Positions 1-8,523 of a stretch of DNA of 21,699 nt are shown in pieces. Origin of the DNA: Dimargaris cristalligena. Taxonomy: Eukaryota; Kickxellomycota; Dimargaritomycetes; Dimargaritales; Dimargaritaceae. The notes below the pieces were generated by a model. That model ran no database searches. It was not told where the DNA came from and saw only the letters and a list, made by a program, of their open reading frames with translations. Positions within the stretch are counted from its first letter, which is position 1; each line of letters opens with the position of its first letter. The stretch spans positions 38,319 through 60,017 of the forward strand of contig JANBQC010000099.1 in assembly GCA_027576995.1 (NCBI GenBank). Reading direction: 5' to 3'. A program made the translations under genes and the position numbers.

Positions 1-22
1 ATATCTATCTATCTATCTATAT
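1..22. repeat. TATC microsatellite
   Basis: A short (TATC)n tract opens the window. It is a simple-sequence repeat and lies in what is probably intron or upstream sequence of the U-box gene. Confidence 0.8.
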
Positions 23-193
23 AGGCATCCCGCAATTGCCTCTTATACCCACCCCTTCCTGTCGGGTCGGCCCGGAGTTCCAAATCATAGTATTGTTAGA
101 TATAAATAGGACAGTCACTTATAGCATTGTATTAGTTCTATATCCCCACCCCCTTCCCAATCCCACTCCTGTTCACTTGTGCTGCGCTATTAG

Positions 194-2304
194 ATACTAT
201 AGATGTAATGTCAAAGCCCGTCAGTTTTATGGCCGAAAGTTTTGTTAAGCCGCCTGTAAAAATCAGTCTAGAATTTAGGTAGGAATTTATAAGCGAGGGT
301 TAAGTGGGCTATTAGATAGGTTTGCTATTATAACATCGTCTGACCACCCATCGGTGATTTCGTTTATAAAATCGGTTTGCTGCTGAATTACATATCGCCT
401 AGCCAAAGACACTCACCATACTCTTCAATCAACCTAACCAACTCCGTGTGCTTGGCGGACGTTATACCCTATAATACTAAACTTATCGATAAAAACCACT
501 ATAGAGCACCCATTTATCTATGGGGGGTAAGTCTCCAGCCTCAGGTGGGGCATTATTGTGTTCGATCTGTCAGAGTTGAATTTACATATGCGCCACGACC
601 TGCCCCATCCAGCTCGGGTCCAAACCGTCACTATAATGAACGTCATCACCGCCACCATCAGCATCGTCATCACCACCACCCTTATGCCACCAAATTTGGA
701 TCTCAGTCGCTTGGTCCCCTCCATCAGCCTCGGCCGCCTGTACCCATGAGCCTAGGCACCTTCAACGTCCCGGCACCTACGAATACTAATAAACAAAGGG
801 TAAGTCATGTCTAATTTTTGATTTTCCTAGTGGCTCCTTGCGTACCCACCCCTAATCTTCACTACTGCCGTCGATGGGTTAATATAAATAGAGATAGGTT
901 TGAAAATAACTATTCATTGAACTAGATTCTAGGCCTTTGTAGCTCGAAACCTATTCCCGATTTCGATGTCCGTCAGCAAATAGCGGAAATCTATCCAGTA
1001 AGCTATTCTATAATATACGTACCGATCTAGTTCGATAGAATAGCTGGTTTGGGTTCTTTAACAATGGCGGTAAACTACAACGACAGCTTTGCCCTATTTT
1101 ATTATGATACCTCTCTCCCATTTTATCGCACATTGTGTTTTTTTTATTCAATTACACTACTCTTCGCCAATCTCTACGGTGAAATAGCGTGGTGACCAAA
1201 TCCAATGGTACCATTTTCAACGCGAGCCTCGGAACCTAAACCGGATAGCCCGATTAGACCTTTACATTACTAGTGTTCACGGCCCTTCGTTGGTGGCTCT
1301 TCAATCACTTCAAGTGTGGGGCTTAATAGACCAACCGATGACCACCACCGCCAATAGTAGCCCAACCGGTGCGGGGGAGGAATATGTAAAGTCAGGCGAA
1401 TCTCAGTCCCCTTCGTCTAGTCCAACTGAGCCAATTTGCAATTCTCACCATGATAGCCCGACTCCACACCATCTAATTAACGAGCGCACCGCAAACCCCG
1501 TCGAGGAAGTGGTCCCTGCCGATTTTCTGGATGCCCTCACCTACGAAGTGGTGAAGAATCCCCAGCGGTTACCATCGGGCAACATGTGTGATTACTCTAC
1601 TAATATCCTCTCTGCTATACTCTCTACCCGTGTTTCTTAGAGGAGATGTTTTTTATGTTTGTACTCCATGTACTTACTTACTCCCCAATATCGTTCGATC
1701 ACTGTCCACACCGAATTCGTTAAATACTATGCGGGTTGGCCACCTTACATACACCCCCCCCCCCTTCCATGGGCAGATGGTTATTCCTTAACTCGCCACG
1801 TGTCACCACTCTCGTCATTGGACTGCCGCCTACTATGCCTGTATTTGATGTGTAACTTTGTATTCCGTGTGTATTATATATACTCCAGCGCTATTTTAAT
1901 TCTACCACCCGAGCTCGAGATCCATTCACAGGCATACCTATGTCTTGGTCGGACATTCGGCCGGACTTGGATTTGCAGAAACGTATCGAGGCATGGCGCC
2001 GGGACCGGGATCGGGGTCAGACAGGCGAACGTAGTGAGTAGCACGACTCATACAACCAACCTTGTTCATCTCCCCCATCTCTATTATACCATCGAATATA
2101 TACAACGACAATAGCCCTCAATGGCGCTGGTGTCGTAGTCGGGTGAGTGAGTGTAGTCGAGGACTGGAAGTAATTTATGTGGTGGCAATCCCTTGCTGCC
2201 ACGTACATACCACCTTAATCAAGGTACACCAACCAGGGCACAGGGCCGATGGTTTCGGGAGGATGATGGCCCAACAGACTGCTCCAATGCCCCAGCTTCA
2301 TTAG
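194..2304 (+). CDS. UBOX5/RNF37-like U-box E3 ubiquitin ligase (5' partial)
   Basis: Predicted U-box E3 ubiquitin-protein ligase; U-boxes recruit E2 enzymes through a zinc-free RING-like fold. My exon model is 194-278, 505-799, 926-997, 1188-1602, 1884-2033 and 2237-2304; all phases agree. Exon 194-278 encodes SFMAESFVKPPVKISLEF, matching the conserved FIKPPV block of the RNF37 N-terminal domain. Exon 1188-1602 encodes NLNRIARLDLYIT and LQSLQVWG, matching the end of that domain, then the start of the U-box (VPADFLDALTYEVV, RLPSGNMCDYST). Exon 1884-2033 completes it with DPFTGIP and LDLQKRIEAW. The human protein has a C-terminal RING finger; here only about 35 residues follow the U-box. A His-rich insert (about 640-690) interrupts the N-terminal domain. 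The 5' border of exon 505-799 is uncertain (574 is an alternative start). The first exon lies upstream, or translation starts at ATG 208. The family assignment is firm; the exact exon borders are less so. Confidence 0.8.
1754..1764 (+). repeat. Poly-C run
   Basis: Eleven consecutive C residues lie within the U-box gene intron. This is a simple homopolymer with no assigned role. Confidence 0.9.
1784..1792 (+). promoter_or_regulatory. Consensus U12 branch-point sequence
   Basis: This is an exact TTCCTTAAC. It lies inside the intron that begins with a U12-like donor. It is followed by CAC at 1797-1799, which would be a U12-spaced alternative 3' splice site. Confidence 0.5.
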
Positions 2305-2362
2305 TCCATAAATTACTATCATTATCGACGTTAAAACGGGTGTCGTTTTTTGGTTACCTCTA

Positions 2363-2368
2363 AATAAA
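2363..2368 (+). terminator. Polyadenylation signal of the U-box gene
   Basis: An AATAAA hexamer lies 59 bases after the TAG at 2302-2304. This supports the gene ending there, since nothing coding follows on the + strand. Confidence 0.5.
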
Positions 2369-3909
2369 ATTCACTTTGGCACAAATCAAATCTTGGGCTT
2401 GGTGGCCTTCCGCCCATATTCTTGATTAATTTTCCGTGCTACCGTCCATTGACATACTCCGAATATAGACAATTGGGTGTTTCACCGATTCAACCAGATC
2501 GGCATGCGAAAAATACACAAAGTATGATTTGAATACAGGAACAATCAGCCACGGTCCTTGCCAAGCAAAAATAAAAGTGTATGTTGCCACCCACGCCCTG
2601 CGTTAAACAGACCGAGGGGTACGGGTTACGAATAAAGTAATAGGGATGCACGCACCAGTGAAACGAATGGCAGTGTCACGTTGCATTATTCCGGAGGAGA
2701 GGCTGTTGTCTATTTTTAACGTGCAGGAATAAACTATGGATAAGGTCCCAAGGACCTTGTTAAGGCGACCCCATTGTTAGTAGTACTGTTAGCCTGGGCA
2801 TTATGCGAAAATGTCAGCGTCTAGGGCAGTGGGAGTTTCCTAGTTAGAGGGAATAGAAGGGCTAACTATAGGTAGTCTGCTAGGCGTTTGGGATACTGGC
2901 CACTTTCAGGTATACATGGCCGATTGGGTTGGGGCGGGCAGAATGGGAGTGGGAATATAATGTAATAGACATGTCGCGGGTAGTAGTAGATTCCATGGTA
3001 AATTGAACATCAGCCTAGGAAGTTAGCTGAACGAAATGGCCAAAGTCTTCCTAATCCGGGAATCGAATAAGGTAATTCGGCCAATTCATTGAAACTAATT
3101 CTCATGTTTTGGCCATTAGTGTCGGGCTTGTTATTTCATATGGTAAATATAGGATGTCACTTGCCGATGGAGGCCTGTTTCAAGGAACTCAGTGGGTTGC
3201 TTTTGTATTGTTGAGCGTGGGAGACGCCTGCCTGGTGGTGTTACTAAGGGTGTTGGGTCTTGGACTAGCCTAGGTTAGTTTGGAATGGACGAGGCTGAAG
3301 GATATGGGAGGTTGAGGGGTTAGAGGAGTTAGATAGAGGGCCAATTAGTCTAAAACCCAGCCACCACCCTGCATAAGATGCGAGAATAGGCGGGCTGCGT
3401 GGCGACTGAGACACAATATAAGTTATCTATCAGCCCCCCTCCCTTCCTCCTCCTCCTCGTATCTTGCATGGCCTGCTGCTGATGGTGGTGGTCGTTGGAT
3501 GGGACAGAAGAGGGTTGCGGAATCCGATGCGGTTGGGGAAGGCAGACAAGGCAAGGCAAAAAGGCAAGTCCATCGTTTTTCTAGGCCTAATTAAGGGTGG
3601 TATTCCCAATCAATGTTAAGGTACTCTCCACCGATGAATGGGGAGGGTGTGGTGATCACCAGGCCTACCCGTCATTGTTTCCTTCCCACACTCACCTATT
3701 CACTCGTTTCGCGACAGTTGGTCTGGAACTGTTTAGGAGAGGAGATGATAATGGTCTACTTTAAAGTATAAGTTGGGTGGAATAGTTGGTAAACGAGGTC
3801 AAGGTGTGGTACTCCCTCCTAAGGGTGAGGGGATACCGATGGGCAAAGGGACAGGGCGGCAGTCAAGGGTGCACCTAAAGTGACCCATTCACCCACTTTG
3901 ATACTCACC

Positions 3910-4191
3910 TTTTATTATTTGAACCGTCGGAGGGGCATACGGGAAAGGGTAAGGAAGCGGAAGACCCTTAAACCATAGCTCATCAGGCGGTGGATACCGA
4001 GGACTCGGTGGGGGTGGTCCTATAGATTGTAGGGGGGGGGTGAATGAATCGAATCCAAATTTCTTGCGAGTGATTGGGGTAAGAAAACCAGAGGCCCGGG
4101 GAATGCTCGAACCGGAAAGGGGGGGAGGTGGTCCAGGCCCCGGCCATCGTTCCACAGGGGGAGATCCATCGGCAACGCTATTTAAGTTCAT
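3910..4191 (-). CDS. Candidate proline-rich exon, unrecognised
   Basis: An ATG at 4191 opens a minus-strand frame rich in Pro, Gly and Ser (for example GPPPPLSGSS and PPPPSPRYPPPDELWF, ending PPTVQIIK). It runs to a consensus donor GTGAGT at 3909-3904, which suggests an exon. The next minus-strand exon could not be found: the nearest piece between good splice sites (3736-3702) gives a stop in the required phase. Just upstream, 4402-4178 is another protein-like minus frame. No family is recognised, and it may be chance. Confidence 0.25.
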
Positions 4192-4924
4192 TTTTAGTGG
4201 ACTCAGTGTTGACTTGTGGCCCCCAAACGACCTTATTTTTCCCTAAATAGGTCGGGACGGGTGTGTGGGTGGGTACTGGGGCTCGAGCAATTGGCATCCT
4301 GGCGGCCTGCGAACCGTATAAAGCGATAACTGTCGTATAGGTGATTTGGTTGGGGCGGAGTATAGCAACCATGTCCCCTGGAGTTGAACTTTTGGTTCCC
4401 AAACATCGGAATGGGCTGTTTTGTGCTCTATGAGCCCATGTTTAGTCCTATACCAGCTGCCCAATGTCGATCTGCTGAAGTCCCCAATACCTATAGAGCG
4501 GAAAGGGGAACGGAGAGTAACTACCGGCGACCTTGGCTAGAAGAAGAGACATCTTTCTTCTATGCGGGCGAATAAAGAGAAGGAACGGGAGGTCTGCAGA
4601 ATCGCGGACCAAGGTTGGGGCCACACCACACCCCATCGACCAGGCCCCGGGCCATAATGATACCACAGGCCCCAAGCTGGGTGGAGGAAGGAAGTTGATA
4701 GGATTCTCCGATAGGCGTACACAATACCGCACCTATAAAGACCCGCTACCCTTCGTAGAAGTGGTGTATAGTTAGTTTCCATAGCATCTATTCTCGTCGG
4801 TATCCTGTGTATATTTTATTCGTCGGTCGCTGCCCTTCGTTGGACTCCTTTCTTTGTTCTTCTACTTATACTATTCCATCAATCTGTGGGTCTCTCTCTG
4901 CTGTATAGTTTTCAAGTCCCCCAA

Positions 4925-4950
4925 TCTATATATATTTATATATATATACT
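4925..4950 (+). promoter_or_regulatory. TATA-like AT repeat upstream of the PITP gene
   Basis: An alternating TATATA tract lies about 150 bases before the PITP start codon. It is followed by a CT-rich leader reaching almost to the ATG. It is a candidate core promoter, or simply a simple repeat. Confidence 0.35.
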
Positions 4951-4979
4951 CGCGTTCCACACATATACTGCACTGTTCT

Positions 4980-5098
4980 CCTTCCCCCTGTACTTCATAG
5001 TCTAGTCTGTCGACCTCTCTCTCTTTTTCTCTCCTTCGTTCACCCCTTTTCCATTCATACCCTTTTTCTCTTCCCCACTCTCTTTTCCATACCCTAAC
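4980..5098 (+). promoter_or_regulatory. Pyrimidine-rich 5' leader of the PITP gene
   Basis: About 120 bases are made mainly of C and T on the sense strand (CTCTCTCTTTTTCTCTCC-like runs) immediately before ATG 5099. CT-rich tracts near start sites are common in fungal promoters. The same composition precedes the PFK-2 gene. Confidence 0.5.
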
Positions 5099-7212
5099 AT
5101 GGTGGTCATCAAGGAATACCGCATCGTTAACAACTGCACTGTTGAGGAGTACCAGGTTGCCCAGCTCTATGCTGTCGCCCAGGCCTCCAAGAACGAGACC
5201 GGTGGCGGTGAAGGTGTCGAGGTTCAGAAGAACGAGCCCTACGACAACGAAATGGGCAAAGGCCAGTATACCTACAAGGTCTATCATCTTGCTTCGTAAG
5301 TACTCCTCCTCCTTTTTTTGTATTAACCCAGGTTTGTTTACCCTCGAGGCCATGGCACACCGGGTTGGGATGAAGGGCACATTGACCGCGCATATATATA
5401 TGCTTGCATCCAACTAGCGCGGAGCTGGGTCCGCAAATGCCAGCGGACTTCATCATCGCCGCTTCCCACCGGGCAATCCCACGGGTTGGGAGGATAGGCC
5501 AATTCCAGGCAGCTGGCGGGGGCGTGTGGGGTACCTCTTGGGGATGTGGCGATGAGGGCAGCAGCGGGGTATTTGCTTACCTTAAACGAATATACCCTCG
5601 GGCGATCCATGTATTCGCCCATGGTGGTGCCTCTTCTTCACACTCGGCCATTCCTCCCCATTTCTACTCTTCCCCACCCTCGTCGCTAGAAGGGCTTCCT
5701 TCGGCTTGTACCACCTTGGACTATACGGACTTAACAGTCATGTTTGATGTGCATATGGTGATAAGTTGGGGGTTCGGTTGGGTTAGGAGAGTGAGCGAAA
5801 CATACGCCCCCGCCACTTAGCTTCGGTAATAGCGGGCCCGCAAATTGAACAGACGAGAATGGCCGCGCCTTTAGCCTCCCCCCTCCCTCCTGGAAACCTA
5901 AAAAGTTGCTTAGGTTGGCCCTTCATTGCCCCTAAAGAGCCTCCTTACTACATCTCTCCGTCCACCACCCCCCTACGATACCCCTCGTTCTCGGCCCCTT
6001 TACTGACTGTCTGCTCCCCATGTAAAATCCACTTCCTATCTCCTACGCTATTGTCCATAATGCCTGCGGATCCATATCCAAATCCATAGCCGTCTCCCCT
6101 CGTTTATCAGCAAACTGGCCCCCGCCAGCGCCCTGCTTCTGTACGAGGAAGCCTGGAACGGCTACCCTCACTGCAAGACTGGTACGTTCCATTTCATGTT
6201 AATTCCTGAACCATCCCATCACTAAAATATATAGAACATTACCAGGAGAGGGAGCGGGGGATGAAAATCATTTCACGCGGGACATTCCCCCGCCTCCTTC
6301 CCCACCACTATTATCCGAAATAATACAATGCAATTTACCCCGTAAGGTAACTAATTTGATGCCGTGTATCTGCACGCACTCTACTCTTGGCCTCTTCTCC
6401 CCCCATGCCCAACACCTCCTATTCCTGCTCGGCCTACATTACTGCCATTGTCCCATGGATCATGCTTGATTTTACCACTGCCATCGCACCCATCTCTCAT
6501 TTATTCTCCCTCTCTCGCAGTTCTGACTGTAAGTATCACATTTCATATACATGTGCCGATATGGCCCCCCTTATTATCTTGCTGATCCCCCCTTCCCTGC
6601 TCTGCAGCTTCTGGTGGTATTACCTTGTGCTCCTCTCGCCCAGCCTATTTCGCCATGGCATCAGATCGTTAACCCGCTCCCCGTTTATACACCTCCCATG
6701 TTAACACTTTATTTATCTAGAGCCCCTTCATGGGTGACAAATTCAAGATTGTCTACGAAACTATGCACGTTGGTAATGACCGCGGTGAGCTCGAGAACGC
6801 CCTCAGTGCCCCCGCCAATGTGATCAAGAAGCGCCAGGTGGTGCGGATCGACTTGGCCAACGACAAGCCCGACAAGTACATTGCCGAAGAGGACCCGACC
6901 AAGTACCACTCCGAGAAGACCGGCCGTGGCCCCCTCAAGGGTGACTGGATGAAGACCTGCGAACCCACCATGACCTGCTACAAGCTGGTGACCGCCGAAT
7001 TCGTCTGGTTCGGTCTGCAGGGTATTGTCGAGAGCTTTATCCACAAGGCCGTCCACAACCTGTTTATTTCATTCCATCGCCAACTTTTCTGCTGGACCGA
7101 CCAGTGGTACGGTCTGTCCATTCAGGATATCCGTGACCTCGAAGCGAAGACCGCTAAGGATTTGGAAGAACTGCGTAAGCAGGACAAGGCCGCCGAACCC
7201 ACCACTGCCTAA
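5099..7212 (+). CDS. Class I (StART-like) phosphatidylinositol transfer protein
   Basis: This soluble lipid-transfer protein exchanges phosphatidylinositol and phosphatidylcholine between membranes and feeds phosphoinositide signalling. Exons are 5099-5295, 6090-6181, 6521-6528 and 6721-7212, giving 262 residues against about 270 in animal PITP-alpha/beta. The start [10 protein letters not shown] aligns with the animal N-terminus. Residues 30-40 carry [13 protein letters not shown], followed by [10 protein letters not shown] with the conserved Thr and Lys that contact the inositol headgroup. Exon 2 adds [11 protein letters not shown] and [12 protein letters not shown]. The 8-base exon 3 supplies V-L-T. 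Exon 4 carries [38 protein letters not shown] and FHRQLFCW. The membrane-docking WW pair of animals is WF here (residues 195-196). All introns are GT-AG and phases are consistent. A distinctive family, so the call is secure; Dikarya use Sec14-type proteins instead. Confidence 0.95.
6521..6528 (+). other. 8-base microexon of the PITP gene
   Basis: The sequence TTCTGACT sits between a strong pyrimidine tract ending CTCGCAG and a consensus donor GTAAGT. Exon 2 ends in phase 1 (act g). Skipping the microexon shifts exon 4 and brings a stop within six codons. Including it gives T-V-L-T-S-P-F-M, colinear and gap-free with the animal PITP sequence at this point. Confidence 0.85.
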
Positions 7213-7598
7213 ATACTCATCTTCCCCCATCTTGGCTTGATCCGGCATAATCAGTTCGACCATCCTCCCTCCAATGCTCGATATCCTCCCGCTCCTTCTC
7301 GGGCATCGGATTAGATCGGTACCACGTGTAAAAAGATAAAAGATATATGATAGGTTTCCACGAATTCATTGTCTTTTTCCACCTTGGTGTCTTTTGGTAC
7401 GATTACCCTCCTTCCTCCACCCCTTCCCTCCCCTATTTCCCTCTCTCCCTTACCCCACTATCCAATTGTCCATTTATATCCGCTTGTTTTTTTATCTACT
7501 TTATTGTTTTTTTGCCATCCATACATGGCAACCAGAAATCTCTCCAACTCTATTATGCTATACAGTATGTTCGTGAGCTGACTATCAAAGTAAATGGT

Positions 7599-7604
7599 AA
7601 TAAA
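7599..7604 (+). terminator. Polyadenylation signal of the PITP gene
   Basis: The first AATAAA hexamer on the + strand after the PITP stop lies about 390 bases downstream, with a T-rich stretch (7490-7515) before it. Confidence 0.35.
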
Positions 7605-7751
7605 ACTGTTTCATTGACCCATTGTTTATCGCAAAGCTTTCACTGATACACTCATCCTAAAGCCGATTAAGTTCAACGAGTAATTGTTGGAGTGGCAAGG
7701 GTCACCCACTGTAAAGGAGCCTCGTTTGGCCAAATAACAACTATTGACGCC

Positions 7752-8000
7752 ATGGTAGAACTTCAGATCTACTATTCCAACGAAACCGCCATGGAGCTCC
7801 CTCACATTTACTCTCAAATCCTAGCCTACTCACACGGTACTAAGAACACCATAATATACCGATTAACTATAACCCCGAAAAAGTGGACAGGGGGGGATTA
7901 CGAATACAGACCCAATTGTATTATCGAGGATCTCGACTTCAATAGTATAGGTGAAGTTGGTGTTCTTGAGAGTTTCCTGTCAAATCTACATGCGGTATAA
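7752..8000 (+). CDS. Weak hypothetical small ORF, 82 aa
   Basis: An ATG at 7752 (MVELQIYYSNETAMEL) opens an 82-codon frame with a mixed, protein-like composition and no low complexity. It follows the PITP polyadenylation signal and lacks a pyrimidine-rich leader or a following AATAAA. I recognise no family or motif. It may be a chance open frame. Confidence 0.2.
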   Translation: MVELQIYYSNETAMELPHIYSQILAYSHGTKNTIIYRLTITPKKWTGGDYEYRPNCIIEDLDFNSIGEVGVLESFLSNLHAV

Positions 8001-8523
8001 CTCATTTTTGTTATATTTACGTGTGCTGGCTTAGTGTGATAACCAAACAAATGCCCAATTACTATAAATATTACGATGCAAATATGCAACATCAGATCGT
8101 CCTAAAGTATTTTAAATTAATATAATAATCGTATACAAAACGCACCATGGTATTTGAAAAAATTGGACCAGCTATTGTAGACCTGATAGTGTAATACTTA
8201 CAAGTGGCAGCTGTTACTGATATCGGTTGGCTCCTAATATACCGTTTCGGCAATATTAAGTTTATAGCACATAATTTATTTGGGAATATTTATAAATGGC
8301 AATGCAACTCGGTGTGACAAGAGGAAATTAAATCGAGTTAAAAAAATACCACCAGAAGCCATTACGTAATGAAACCCTCAGCACAGCTGTTAGCTTAATA
8401 CTAAATACTGAAATCAAGTCAGAAATAAAGAATGTGCATGGTACAATTAGTAACCATAATGAAAAAGAAAAGACACACTAATAAGAAATGTAAAAATGTA
8501 AATAAAATTAACCCTGTTACGAC

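Larger units (their letters stand above)
1603..1883 (+). other. Probable U12-type AT-AC intron in the U-box gene
   Basis: The U-box reading frame reaches CDYST at 1601 and resumes with QRYFNSTTRARDPFTG from 1886, but no usable GT donor lies at the border. The intron begins ATATCCTCT, one mismatch from the U12 5' splice consensus ATATCCTTT, and ends in AC. Joining 1602 to 1884 gives phase 1 and an Ile codon, producing DYSTIQRYF, which fits the U-box pattern D-x-S-T-I. A perfect U12 branch-site consensus TTCCTTAAC lies at 1784-1792. It is about 92 bases from the AC end, much farther than the usual 10-20, so the 3' border is the weak point of the call. Confidence 0.6.
2305..5098. other. 2.8 kb region without a recognisable gene
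   Basis: The stretch holds the U-box gene 3' end, a long purine/G-rich + strand section (about 2640-4300), a few open frames and, at its right end, the pyrimidine-rich leader of the next gene. G-rich + strand sequence is what the leader or introns of a minus-strand gene look like elsewhere in this window. A minus-strand gene here is therefore possible, but I could not assemble one. A hairpin, AAGGTCC-CAA-GGACCTT, lies at 2742-2758. Confidence 0.5.
7213..8523. other. Convergent intergenic region
   Basis: This 1.3 kb separates the 3' ends of the PITP gene (+) and the acidic secreted-protein gene (-). It starts CT-rich and becomes AT-rich from about 7990. Apart from a weak 82-codon frame (7752-8000) nothing is recognisable. 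A possible minus-strand polyadenylation signal (TTTATT on +) lies at 8275-8280. Confidence 0.5.

Noticed and set aside
1271..1273. TAG acceptor at 1273 in the U-box gene
   Set aside because: The frame reads through it as LYITSVHG, which matches RNF37 without a gap, so the exon extends upstream to 1188.
1798..1799. AC at 1799 as the 3' end of the U12-type intron
   Set aside because: It has near-ideal distance from TTCCTTAAC, but the following frame needs a second tiny intron and inserts about 15 residues into the U-box. It is kept only as an alternative in the intron finding.
4871..5413. 180-codon minus-strand frame
   Set aside because: It is antisense to PITP exon 1 and to the CT-rich leader, which produces its Arg/Glu/Lys-rich middle. 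It has no independent support.
5404..5820. 138-codon + strand frame
   Set aside because: It lies entirely inside PITP intron 1, has no recognisable domain, and does not join in frame with exons 1 and 2.
6110..6112. Acceptor CAG at 6112 for PITP exon 2
   Set aside because: It would keep the frame but drop seven residues that the family has. The TAG at 6087-6089 adds RLPSFIS, restoring the conserved loop.
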